Assembly: GCF_031085295.1 (NCBI RefSeq) | Contig: NZ_JAVFWO010000001.1 | Span: 768,400 to 832,399, forward strand | DNA: 64,000 nt | Reading direction: 5' to 3' | Source of the DNA: Microbacterium psychrotolerans | GTDB taxonomy: Bacteria > Actinomycetota > Actinomycetes > Actinomycetales > Microbacteriaceae | In this document: in pieces, positions 1 to 7,756 of the stretch | How positions within the stretch are numbered: the stretch's first letter is position 1 | Layout: every line of letters begins with the position of its first letter | The notes under the pieces: generated by a model | Told to the model about the DNA's origin: nothing | What the model saw: the letters and a program-made list of their open reading frames with translations, nothing else | Database searches by the model: none | Made by a program: the position numbers and the translations under genes

Positions 1-624
1 CGCGATGAGCGTGATCACGGCTGCGCCGATCGCGGTCAGGATGCCGGTCCAGGTCGCCGCCTCGGGCGTGACGGGGATGCGGGGGAAGATGTCGACGTTC
101 GCCAGGATGTCCCACTGCGCACCGGCGATGGCCGTCACCACGGCCACGACGATGGCGATCGCGATGGCCCAGAGCCAGACGGCCAGGCCCTGCTTGGCGC
201 CGCTCAGCCGCGCCATGCGGCCGGCGACGTAGCCGCCGGCGAAATAAGCGACGAACAGTACGACGGCGATCGCGATCGCTCCGATGATGGTCGCCGCGCC
301 CATGTTCTGGTCGGCGGCGTCGACCGCGTCTTCGACGGTCTCGGGCGATGCCAGACCGGTCGCGGCGCCGAGCGCGGCGACCACGGCGGTGAGGGCCACC
401 AGCGCGCCCAAGGCTGCGAGCCAGCCGAAGAACGCGGCGCCGAACTTGATGCCGCCGAATCGCTCGTGCTCGCGGGCCACGACGGTGTCGCGCAACGACG
501 CGTCGTTGCGGGCGGTCACGGCTTCACGGCTGTCGGCCACTCCGTCGCGGTCGAGGTCGGTGTCGGTGCGCCGCGGGGCCACGGGCTCCGTCGGACGTGC
601 ACCGCGGGGGTTGTCCATGCTCAT
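1..624 (-). CDS. Polytopic membrane protein, 3' end cut by window edge
   Basis: The reading frame runs off the left edge, so only the first 208 codons are visible. The first 55 or so residues are charged and presumably cytoplasmic. They include an Asp-rich stretch (DTDLDRDGVADSRE) that resembles a calcium-binding type-3 repeat. Hydrophobic segments follow at about residues 60-85, 110-135, 148-168 and from 192 to the edge, so at least four membrane spans are expected. No catalytic motif is visible and no function is assigned. The start at 624 is chosen because a -10-like TAACGT (631-636, minus strand) lies six bases upstream, which suggests a leaderless transcript; an in-frame ATG at 618 is the alternative. 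The gene diverges from the hydrolase to its right. Confidence 0.75.
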   Translation of the reverse strand, partial: MSMDNPRGARPTEPVAPRRTDTDLDRDGVADSREAVTARNDASLRDTVVAREHERFGGIKFGAAFFGWLAALGALVALTAVVAALGAATGLASPETVEDAVDAADQNMGAATIIGAIAIAVVLFVAYFAGGYVAGRMARLSGAKQGLAVWLWAIAIAIVVAVVTAIAGAQWDILANVDIFPRIPVTPEAATWTGILTAIGAAVITLIA

Positions 625-774
625 GCCGCGACGTTATGCGGCACACCCGCGAACGCTCAGCCCGTTGCGAATCGCAGCCGAGGAGCGTAATCTCCGCCGC
701 CTCGCGGGCGCGGGATCCGATCTGCGGCCGTGCGCGGCGGCCCCAGCGGCGTCGGTGAGAGCAGAATGGCGGGT

Positions 775-1587
775 ATGGATGCCGTCGCCCCCGTCGTGCG
801 CACCGAGATGCCGCAGCCGAGCTTCATCATGTCGAACGAGGGGTATCAGCTGGCGACATATGCCTGGGGCGATCCCGACGCCGAGACCGTCCTGTGCGTG
901 CATGGATTCGCATCCAGCTGCCGCGACAACTGGGTCGAGACGGGCTGGGTGCGGATGCTGACCGCAGCGGGCTACCGCGTCATCGGGGTCGACCAGCGCG
1001 GTCACGGGGCCAGCGACAAGCCGCATGATCCCCGCGCGTACTCGATGAGCGCCTTCGTGGGCGATCTCATCGCGGTGCTCGACACCTACCTCGTCGATGC
1101 CGTGCGGTACGTCGGCTACTCCCTGGGAGCCCGTGTCGGATGGCAGCTGGCAGTGGATGCCCCGGAACACATCGATCGGGCGGTGCTCGGCGGCATCCCC
1201 GACGGCCGGCCACTCGGCCGCCTGCGCATCGATCAGGCCCGGGCGTATGCCGAGGAGGGAATACCCGTGGCCGACGCCGTCACGCAGAACTACGTGCGAC
1301 TCGCCGAGCGGGTGCCGCAGAACGATCTGCGCGCGCTCATCGCGCTCGCCGAGGGCATGCGGTTCGGCGATGCCGACCCGGATCCCGCCCGTCCCCCGGC
1401 ACAGCCGGTGCTCTTCGCCACCGGTTCGGAGGACGCGATCCTCGAGCGCTCCCGCACGCTGGCGGCGACGGCGCCGAACGGCACCTTCGTCGAGATCCCG
1501 GGCCGGCACCACTTCAACACGCCGGGGTCGCGCGCCTTCCGCGACGCGGCGCTGGAGTTCCTCTCGCCCGCCGGAGGCATCGCATGA
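775..1587 (+). CDS. Alpha/beta-fold hydrolase
   Basis: This is a 270-residue alpha/beta hydrolase, probably a cytoplasmic esterase or C-C/epoxide-type hydrolase; the substrate cannot be read from sequence. The VHGF oxyanion motif is at residues 42-45, the nucleophile elbow GYSLGAR has Ser116, the likely acid is Asp220 and the catalytic His is 245 or 246 (GRHHFN). No signal peptide is seen. Start choice is uncertain: ATG 775 follows a -10-like CAGAAT (762-767) by seven bases, as if leaderless, while ATG 766 and GTG 730 are in frame upstream. The stop overlaps the next start (ATGA), so the SelW-like protein downstream is translationally coupled and the two may act together. Confidence 0.85.
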   Translation: MDAVAPVVRTEMPQPSFIMSNEGYQLATYAWGDPDAETVLCVHGFASSCRDNWVETGWVRMLTAAGYRVIGVDQRGHGASDKPHDPRAYSMSAFVGDLIAVLDTYLVDAVRYVGYSLGARVGWQLAVDAPEHIDRAVLGGIPDGRPLGRLRIDQARAYAEEGIPVADAVTQNYVRLAERVPQNDLRALIALAEGMRFGDADPDPARPPAQPVLFATGSEDAILERSRTLAATAPNGTFVEIPGRHHFNTPGSRAFRDAALEFLSPAGGIA

Positions 1588-1913
1588 CGCACCACGTCCG
1601 GGTCGTCTACTGCACGCAGTGCGCGTGGATGCTGCGCGCGGCATGGATTGCGCAGGAGCTGCTCACGACCTTCCAGGCCGAGCTCATGGGCGGCGGCGCC
1701 ACGCTCGAGCCCGGCACGGGCGGCGTGTTCGAGGTCTACGCCGACGACGAGCTCGTGTGGTCGCGCGCCGCGGACGGCGGCTTCCCCGACATCGTCGCCC
1801 TCAAGCGCCGGGTACGGGACCGCATCGCGCCCGGGCGGCAGCTCGGTCACGCCGACCGCGCCGCCGCCCGGGCGGCGGGCGACGGCGCGGGCGACGGCGC
1901 GGCGATGGGCTAG
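1584..1913 (+). CDS. SelT/SelW/SelH (Rdx) family thioredoxin-fold protein
   Basis: A 109-residue protein of the Rdx family, the selenoprotein W-like thioredoxin-fold group. The N-terminal strand-loop-helix carries CTQC at residues 10-13, the family's redox position, with Cys where selenoproteins have Sec. The rest (GGVFEVYADDELVWSR, then FPDIVALKRRVRD) matches the usual C-terminal half in which a short region binds to the CXXC helix. The last 20 or so residues are low-complexity Ala/Gly/Asp and probably disordered. It overlaps the upstream hydrolase by four bases and has no separate promoter. A cytoplasmic thiol-redox role is inferred from the family only. A convergent DUF1801 gene begins four bases after its stop. 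Confidence 0.85.
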   Translation: MTHHVRVVYCTQCAWMLRAAWIAQELLTTFQAELMGGGATLEPGTGGVFEVYADDELVWSRAADGGFPDIVALKRRVRDRIAPGRQLGHADRAAARAAGDGAGDGAAMG

Positions 1914-1916
1914 CCG

Positions 1917-2363
1917 TCAGGCGGGGTCGGCGACGGCGGTCTTCACGAGCTCGGTGATCCTCTTCTCGACCGCAGAGTTCCATGCCACCACCGCGAAGCC
2001 GACGGGCCACATGTCGCCGTCGTCCAGCCGGGCGGGCTCGTCGAAGTTGATGGTCGCGTAGCGGGTCTTGAACTTCGAGGCGGGCTGGGTGAAGACGACG
2101 ACCTTGCCGTCCGCGTTCGCATAGGCGGGGAACCCGTAGAAGGTCTTCGGCACGAGATCGGGTGCCGTCTCGGACACGACCTTGTGCAGCCCCTCGGCGA
2201 CCTCCCGGTCGGTGCCCTCGAGCTTGTCGATCGCCTCGCGCACCTGCTTGGTGCCCGCTTCGCGGCTCTTGCCCGCCTTCGCCTGAGCGCGCAGCTCCTT
2301 CGCGCGGTTCTTGACGGCTTCCCGCTCTTCTTCACTCAGTCCGTCTGACGTCGTCTTGGCCAT
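1917..2363 (-). CDS. DUF1801 / YdhG-like protein
   Basis: A 148-residue protein. The N-terminal 55 residues are highly charged (Lys/Glu/Ala-rich, likely helical). The C-terminal part has the DUF1801/YdhG pattern of short strands and aromatic residues (residues 85-140, including KTFYGFPAYAN and FKTRYATINFDE). YdhG of Bacillus is described as an iron chaperone-like, frataxin-fold protein; DUF1801 members are otherwise poorly understood, so no reaction is claimed. The start is firm because AGGAGGAGC lies just upstream of the ATG. It is transcribed alone toward the SelW-like gene. Confidence 0.8.
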   Translation of the reverse strand: MAKTTSDGLSEEEREAVKNRAKELRAQAKAGKSREAGTKQVREAIDKLEGTDREVAEGLHKVVSETAPDLVPKTFYGFPAYANADGKVVVFTQPASKFKTRYATINFDEPARLDDGDMWPVGFAVVAWNSAVEKRITELVKTAVADPA

Positions 2364-2604
2364 GGTGCTCCTCCTCGCGCTCGGGGGGCGCCTTCGTGCC
2401 CCGTGGCCTTCACGCTAGTGAGGCGGTGCCGGGCGATGCTTCTCCATTCCTGCTTGATCCCGCGTCGAGTCCCGCGTGACCCGCGTCGGCCGTGCGGCCG
2501 CTGCGTCGGCCGCCGGCGACGGGTGCGCACCGAACGGCGCAGGGGCGCGGTATCCGCCCCGCCCCTGCGCCGTGTCGGTCTTGGACTTCGCCGTCGTGAC
2601 GCCG
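2364..2604. other. Intergenic stretch with one terminator-like hairpin
   Basis: These 241 bases separate two leftward genes. They hold the DUF1801 ribosome binding site and, presumably, its promoter. The only clear structure is the GC-rich hairpin at 2535-2572, listed separately. No open frame here has family resemblance or a ribosome binding site. Confidence 0.6.
2535..2572 (-). terminator. Terminator-like hairpin after adhP
   Basis: A perfect 12-bp stem (CGGCGCAGGGGC with GCCCCTGCGCCG) around a 14-base loop lies 33 bases past the alcohol dehydrogenase stop. There is no T-tract, which is usual in high-GC actinobacteria. Confidence 0.6.
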
Positions 2605-3675
2605 TCACGCGAACCGCATCACGATGCGGCCGTCGATCTTGCCGTGCTCCATGCGCTCGAAGATGTCATTGATGTCGTCGATCGACTCCACCGCGACGGT
2701 GGGGTGGATCTGTCCCCGCGCGTAGAAGTCGAGGGCCTCGATCATGTCCTGGCGGGTGCCGACGATCGAGCCGCGGATCGTGATCGCCCGCAGCACGATG
2801 TCGAAGATGTCGGCCGGGAAGTCTCCTGGGGGCAGCCCGTTGAAGACGATGGTCGCGCCGCGGCGGGCGACGCCGAGTGCCTGGCCGAAGGCCTGCGGGT
2901 GCACGGCCGTGACGAGCACTCCGTGCGCACCGCCGGTGCGCTCCTGGATGACCGCGGCCGGGTCCTGCGTCAGCGCGTTCACGGTGACCTCGGCGCCGTG
3001 CGAGCGCGCCAGCTCGAGCTTGGCGTCGTCGATGTCGACCGCCGCCACGCGCATGCCCATGGCCCGCGCATACTGCACGGCGATGTGGCCCAGCCCGCCG
3101 ATGCCCGAGATCACGACCCACTCGCCGGGGCGAGCCTCGGTCATCTTGAGACCCTTGTAGACGGTGACGCCCGCGCACAGGATCGGCGCGACCTCGACCG
3201 GGTCCGCGCCCTCGGGGATCCGGGCGGCGAAGCGCTCGTCGACGAGCATGTACTCGCCGAAGCTGCCGTCGACCGAATAGCCGCCGTTCTGCTGTTCGGG
3301 GCACAGCGTCTCCCACCCGGTGCGGCAGAACTCGCAGACGCCGCAGGCGCTCCACAGCCACGCGTTGCCGACGAGGTCGCCGACCGCGAGTGTGGTGACG
3401 CCGTCGCCGAGGGCGACGACGCGGCCGTACCCCTCATGACCCGGAATGAGGTCGCTCTTGGGTGCGACCGGCCAGTCGCCGCGGGCGGCGTGGAGGTCGG
3501 TGTGGCACACGCCGGTGGTCAGCACCTTCACCAGCGCCTGGCCGGGACCGGGCGTCGGGATGGGGACGTCTCTCACGTCGAGTGGCCTGTCGGGCGCGGT
3601 GACCACGGCTGCGCGCATCGTGCCCGTGGGGATCGCCGCGCCGCGTTCGGCGTGCGCGTCGGTCAGGATCGTCAT
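2605..3675 (-). CDS. adhP: Zinc-dependent alcohol dehydrogenase, AdhP type
   Basis: A medium-chain zinc alcohol dehydrogenase of about 356 residues, oxidising primary alcohols to aldehydes with NAD. Catalytic zinc ligands are visible as Cys57 (GVCHTDLH), His80-Glu81 (PGHEGYG) and Cys167 (ILCAG). The structural zinc site is the CGVCEFC run, Cys111/114/117, with Cys125. The Rossmann motif GIGGLG is at 191-196. Phrases such as GNAWLWSACGVCEFC and QQNGGYSVDG are typical of the AdhP group. Several starts are stacked (GTG 3684, ATG 3681, ATG 3675) behind an AGGGA element; ATG 3675 is an arbitrary but reasonable choice. The gene stands alone, followed by a terminator-like hairpin. Confidence 0.9.
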   Translation of the reverse strand: MTILTDAHAERGAAIPTGTMRAAVVTAPDRPLDVRDVPIPTPGPGQALVKVLTTGVCHTDLHAARGDWPVAPKSDLIPGHEGYGRVVALGDGVTTLAVGDLVGNAWLWSACGVCEFCRTGWETLCPEQQNGGYSVDGSFGEYMLVDERFAARIPEGADPVEVAPILCAGVTVYKGLKMTEARPGEWVVISGIGGLGHIAVQYARAMGMRVAAVDIDDAKLELARSHGAEVTVNALTQDPAAVIQERTGGAHGVLVTAVHPQAFGQALGVARRGATIVFNGLPPGDFPADIFDIVLRAITIRGSIVGTRQDMIEALDFYARGQIHPTVAVESIDDINDIFERMEHGKIDGRIVMRFA

Positions 3676-3835
3676 CGTCATCACTTCCCTGGGGCGGGCG
3701 TTCGCCGCCCTCTGCCTTCGACGCTACGCCGCAGCACGTTGCACCACGTTGCAGCGCCGGTCGCGGCATCCACCGTCTTGAATGGCGTCGCGTGCCCCTC
3801 TACCGTGAGGTGTCACCCGACCCACAGGAGCGTCC

Positions 3836-5221
3836 ATGACCTCGCCCGCCGCGCCCGACCCGATGCACGCGATCTCGGCCGACACGCGTCACACCGTCGA
3901 AGACGTGCTCGAGTACGCACGACGCCGGGCGCTGTACGAGGACGTGCCGCTCGACAAGCCCATGACCCCCCGCGACCTCGAGCGGCTGGCCTCGGGCTCG
4001 ATCACCCCGGAGGGCATCGGCTCGCGACGCGCGATCGCGCTGTTCGAGAACGTGCTCGCCCCCTCGTGCGTGTCGACGGACCATCCCGGATACCTCTCGT
4101 TCATCCCCTCTGCCCCCACGAAGGCGTCCCTGGCGTTCGATGTCGTGGTGTCGGCATCCGCCATCTACGGGGGCTCGTGGATGGAGGGCTCCGGCGCGGT
4201 CTACGCCGAGAACGAAGTGCTGCACTGGCTCGCCTCGGAGTTCGGGATGCCGCAGGGCTCGGGCGGCGTGTTCGTCCAGGGCGGCACGATCGGCAACCTC
4301 TCGGCGCTGGTGACGGCGCGCGACGCGGCTCGGCGCCGTGCGGCAGACGAGGGGCGCGCGGCGCCGTCGCGCTGGGTCGTCGTCTGCAGCGCGGAGGCCC
4401 ACTCGTCGATCGCATCGGCTGCTGCCGTCATGGACGTGGACGTCGCGACGGCGGAGGTCGACGCGGACGGGCGCCTGCATGGCGACGCCGTCGCACGGGT
4501 GCTCGACGAGCACGGCGACGCGGTGTTCGCCGTCGTGGCCACCGGCGGCACGACGAACTTCGGCATCGTCGACGACATCGCGGGCGTCGGGGCCGTCGCG
4601 CGCGAGCGCGGCGTGTGGTTCCACGTCGACGGCGCCTACGGGCTGGCGGCGATGCTCGTGGAGCGCATGCGACCCGCGTTCGCCGGCGTCGGGCTCGCCG
4701 ACTCGGTCATCGTCGATCCGCACAAGTGGCTGTTCGCACCGTTCGACGCGTGCGCGCTGATCTATCGCGAGCCCGCACTGGCGCTGTCGGCGCACACGCA
4801 GAAGGCCGAGTACCTCGACACCCTCACCGGCAAGCCGGACTGGAATCCGTCCGATCTCGCCATCCAGCTCACCCGCCGCGCCCGTGGGCTGCCGATGTGG
4901 TTCTCCCTCGCGACCCACGGCACCGAGCAGTACCGCGCGACCATCGAGTACGGCATCGAGCTCGCCCGGCGCATCGCCGATGAGATCGAGGCGCGCGACG
5001 GGCTGTCGCTCGTGCGCGACCCCCAGCTGTCGGTCGTGGTGTTCCGCCGCGAGGGCTGGACGCTCGCGGACTACGAGGCATGGTCGGACCGCCTGCTCGA
5101 GGAGCAGCATGCGTTCGTCGTCCCGAGCTCCCACGCCGGCGAGCCGGTGCTGCGGTTCGCGATCATCTCGCCGCTCACCACCTTCGAGCTCCTCACCGGC
5201 ATCCTCGACACCCTCGCCTGA
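3836..5221 (+). CDS. Pyridoxal-phosphate group II amino acid decarboxylase
   Basis: A 461-residue fold-type I PLP enzyme of the aromatic-amino-acid/glutamate decarboxylase family. The cofactor lysine is Lys297 in DPHKWLFAPFDAC, and the upstream FHVDGAYG supplies the Asp that contacts the PLP ring nitrogen. The segment HPGYLSFIP near residue 84 is the usual substrate-loop start. It would convert an aromatic or related L-amino acid to the amine plus CO2 in the cytoplasm; which acid cannot be told. The start follows ACAGGAGCG, and a -10-like TACCGT lies at 3801-3806. The neighbour upstream is the divergently oriented alcohol dehydrogenase; no operon partner is evident. Confidence 0.9.
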   Translation: MTSPAAPDPMHAISADTRHTVEDVLEYARRRALYEDVPLDKPMTPRDLERLASGSITPEGIGSRRAIALFENVLAPSCVSTDHPGYLSFIPSAPTKASLAFDVVVSASAIYGGSWMEGSGAVYAENEVLHWLASEFGMPQGSGGVFVQGGTIGNLSALVTARDAARRRAADEGRAAPSRWVVVCSAEAHSSIASAAAVMDVDVATAEVDADGRLHGDAVARVLDEHGDAVFAVVATGGTTNFGIVDDIAGVGAVARERGVWFHVDGAYGLAAMLVERMRPAFAGVGLADSVIVDPHKWLFAPFDACALIYREPALALSAHTQKAEYLDTLTGKPDWNPSDLAIQLTRRARGLPMWFSLATHGTEQYRATIEYGIELARRIADEIEARDGLSLVRDPQLSVVVFRREGWTLADYEAWSDRLLEEQHAFVVPSSHAGEPVLRFAIISPLTTFELLTGILDTLA

Positions 5222-5332
5222 CGGGGCGAACGCGGGGGCCTGGAAGGGGTTCAGGATGCTGTCATCCACGACGCACGTAGACTGAAGGCATCCGTTCTCG
5301 CTTCTGAGAACCCGCTCCTCCGCAGGATCACC

Positions 5333-6061
5333 GTGACCTCAGCCGATGCCCGCACGTTCGCCGTGCGCCATGTACAGCTCGCGCGCGCCGCGTTCGCTGC
5401 CCTGGCGGCGCTCATGATCACGTTCTCGCCGGATCATTCGGCGGCTGTGGGCAGCGCGGTGTTCAGCGGCTTCGCGATCGCCACCGGGCTGGTGCTGCTG
5501 CTCGCGGTCTGGCTGGTCTACCCCGCCGGCCGCCGCTGGCCCGCGGCCGCCCTGGGCGGCATCTCGGTCGCCGCCGGCATGGCGGGTGGCCTGTACCCGC
5601 TGCGCACCGTGACCGGCTACTTCGTCATCGTGATCGCCTGGGCTCTGCTCAGCGGCGTCATCGAGCTCATCGCCGGCTGGCGCGGCCTGGCCGGCCGCCG
5701 CGAGCGGCGCGAGATCGTGCCCGGGGTCGCCGACGCCCGACCCGCCGCTCTCGCCGGCCCCCGCTCCGAGAGCCGCGACGCCGCCGTCATCGGCGCGATC
5801 ACGATCCTGCTCGGCATCGCCCTGCTGTTCGTGCAGCCCGCGTACGCGTTGGACTACACGATCGAAGAGGCCCACGCGACCTTCACCCTCACCGGCATCA
5901 CGATCGGCGTCGGGCTGTTCGGCGGCTACGCGGCGATCGTCGCGGTCTACCTCGGCATCGCCGGCTTCTCGCCGCGCCCGGCCGAGCCGGACACCGCCGA
6001 GAGCGTCACGGCGGAGGCACCCGCATCCGCCGACACCACCCCGCAGAAGGACTCCGCGTGA
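5333..6061 (+). CDS. DUF308/HdeD-like membrane protein
   Basis: A 242-residue membrane protein with about six hydrophobic segments (roughly residues 18-38, 43-63, 68-85, 92-113, 150-168 and 185-208), a basic cytoplasmic loop near 115-145 and a disordered acidic tail. The spacing and the phrase LLSGVIELIAGWR resemble the DUF308/HdeD group of acid- or stress-linked membrane proteins; function is unknown. A -10-like TAGACT lies at 5278-5283, giving a leader of about 45 bases that contains a small hairpin (GTTCTC/GAGAAC, 5295-5312). The GTG start has AGGATCACC just upstream. Its stop overlaps the next gene's start, so the two membrane proteins are coupled. Confidence 0.75.
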   Translation: MTSADARTFAVRHVQLARAAFAALAALMITFSPDHSAAVGSAVFSGFAIATGLVLLLAVWLVYPAGRRWPAAALGGISVAAGMAGGLYPLRTVTGYFVIVIAWALLSGVIELIAGWRGLAGRRERREIVPGVADARPAALAGPRSESRDAAVIGAITILLGIALLFVQPAYALDYTIEEAHATFTLTGITIGVGLFGGYAAIVAVYLGIAGFSPRPAEPDTAESVTAEAPASADTTPQKDSA

Positions 6062-6402
6062 GCCACGACAGCCCCACCCGCCGCGACCTGATGAAGCCCC
6101 TGCAGCTGCTCGGGCTGGCCTTCGGCGCCGCTCTGTTCGCGGGAGTGGTGACGCTCTTGTCGATGGGCTTCTTCCAGCAGCGCACCGGCGACGAGGCGCA
6201 GCGCGCCGTGGTCACCGCCCTCGTCATCGCCGGAATCAGCTTCATCGCCGTGCTGCTCATCGTCTCGCTCCTTCTCCTCGCGGTCGACCCCGCCCAGGTG
6301 ACGAAGCAGATCGACCGGCCGGTGCTCTTCGACGACGAGTCCGAGAAGCCGGAGCCCGGCGAGGATCCGGATGCGGCGGCATCCACCGATCCGAAGGCCT
6401 GA
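6058..6402 (+). CDS. Small two-span membrane protein
   Basis: A 114-residue protein with hydrophobic segments at about residues 16-36 and 46-68 and an acidic, disordered C-terminal tail rich in Asp, Glu, Pro and Ala. I do not recognise a family. The GTG start overlaps the upstream stop (GTGA), so it is probably made together with the DUF308-like protein and may form a complex with it in the membrane. Codon use matches its neighbours. Confidence 0.75.
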   Translation: MSHDSPTRRDLMKPLQLLGLAFGAALFAGVVTLLSMGFFQQRTGDEAQRAVVTALVIAGISFIAVLLIVSLLLLAVDPAQVTKQIDRPVLFDDESEKPEPGEDPDAAASTDPKA

Positions 6403-6589
6403 CAGCCCCGGCGGCTGTCGTCTCTGAGCCACCTCCTCTCTCGAGAGCTCAGCCATGCCGCAGGATCCCGCGCCGGCGTGGTCTGAACGCGGCGAACGCG
6501 TCACAGTGCGCAACGCCGCGGCAGGCGGCACGCCACCACGGCTAGCCTGAAGCGCCCGCCGCCCTGATGAGCGGGCCGGAAGGGACGCC

Positions 6590-7717
6590 ATGGCCGACGC
6601 GACCGCCCGCCCCCGTGGGCCCCTCATCCTCGACTGGTTCCTTCCCCTGACCGGCGACTCGCGCACCGACGTCAGCATGGGAAGCGCCACCATCCACGCG
6701 GTCAATCAGCACCTCACGGTCCTGCGCAAGCCCGATGTGCCGTACCTCTCGCAGGTCGCGCAGGCCTCGGAGAATCTCGGCTTCGAGGCGGTGCTCGTGC
6801 CGACCGGCACGTGGAACGAGGAGACCTGGACGCTGGCTACGGCGCTGTCGCAGCACACGCGCACGCTCGACTACCTCATCGCCTTCCGGCCCGGGCTGGT
6901 GTCGCCCACCCTTCAGGCGCAGATGGCAGCGGCGTTCCAGAGCGTGAGCGGAGAGCGGCTGCGCGTCAACGTGGTGGTCGGCGGAGAGGATGCCGAGCAG
7001 CGGCGCTTCGGCGATCACCTGACGCACGATGACCGATATGCGCGGGCGAGCGAGTTCCTCCACCTGGTGCGGCGGCTCTGGACGGGTGAGGAGGTCACGT
7101 TCCGGGGCGAGCACTACGACGTCGTCGGCGGGCAGATGCCGCGTTTGGACGCCGTGCCGGAGATCTATCTGGGCGGATCCTCGACGGCCGCGATCGAGGT
7201 GGCCGCCGAGTACGCGGACGTCTACCTGACGTGGGGCGAACCGCCCGCACAGGCCGCCGAGAAGATCGGCCGGGTGCGGGATGCCGCCGCGGCTCGCGGC
7301 CGGACGCTGCGGTACGGCGTGCGTCACCACGTCATCGCGCGGCGCACGTCCGACGAGGCGTGGCGCATCGCCGACGAGCTCGTGGCCGGACTCGACGCCG
7401 AGCTGATCGCCACCCGCCGTGCCGCTTTCGCGGCGTCAGGCTCAGAGGGCCAGCGCCGTCAGCACGCGCTGACGAACGGGGGCACGACGCGCGGCGATCT
7501 CGAGGTGCACCCCGGCCTGTGGGCGGGCGTCGGCCTCGTCCGCGGCGGCGCGGGCACCGCGCTCGTGGGCAGCTTCGAGGAGGTCGCCGACCTCATCGAG
7601 GAGTACCACGACCACGGCTTCGACGAGTTCGTGCTGTCGGGCTATCCGCACCTCGAAGAGGCGTACTGGTTCGCCGAGGGAGTGCGCCCCGAGCTGGTGC
7701 GCCGCGGACTGATCTGA
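6590..7717 (+). CDS. ssuD: LLM-class flavin monooxygenase, alkanesulfonate monooxygenase-like
   Basis: A 375-residue luciferase-like monooxygenase close to the length of SsuD (about 380). SsuD uses FMNH2 and O2 to release sulfite from alkanesulfonates. Family features include AFRPGLVSPTLQAQMAA near residue 100, LRVNVVVGGEDAEQRRFGD near 123-142, and the C-terminal GYPHLEEAYWFAEGVRPEL. The start is supported by GGAAGGG upstream. A -10-like TAGCCT is at 6543-6548. No flavin reductase or sulfonate ABC transporter is adjacent, so the symbol rests on similarity of sequence pattern alone and another LLM-class substrate is possible. The gene converges on purB. Confidence 0.82.
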   Translation: MADATARPRGPLILDWFLPLTGDSRTDVSMGSATIHAVNQHLTVLRKPDVPYLSQVAQASENLGFEAVLVPTGTWNEETWTLATALSQHTRTLDYLIAFRPGLVSPTLQAQMAAAFQSVSGERLRVNVVVGGEDAEQRRFGDHLTHDDRYARASEFLHLVRRLWTGEEVTFRGEHYDVVGGQMPRLDAVPEIYLGGSSTAAIEVAAEYADVYLTWGEPPAQAAEKIGRVRDAAAARGRTLRYGVRHHVIARRTSDEAWRIADELVAGLDAELIATRRAAFAASGSEGQRRQHALTNGGTTRGDLEVHPGLWAGVGLVRGGAGTALVGSFEEVADLIEEYHDHGFDEFVLSGYPHLEEAYWFAEGVRPELVRRGLI

Positions 7718-7756
7718 CGGGCATCCCGCGCAGCGACCGCACCCGCGATTCCAGAG

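Noticed and set aside
2476..4983. 835-codon plus-strand frame covering adhP and part of the decarboxylase
   Set aside because: It is antisense to a complete alcohol dehydrogenase and out of frame with the decarboxylase; the product is Arg/Asp/His-rich noise.
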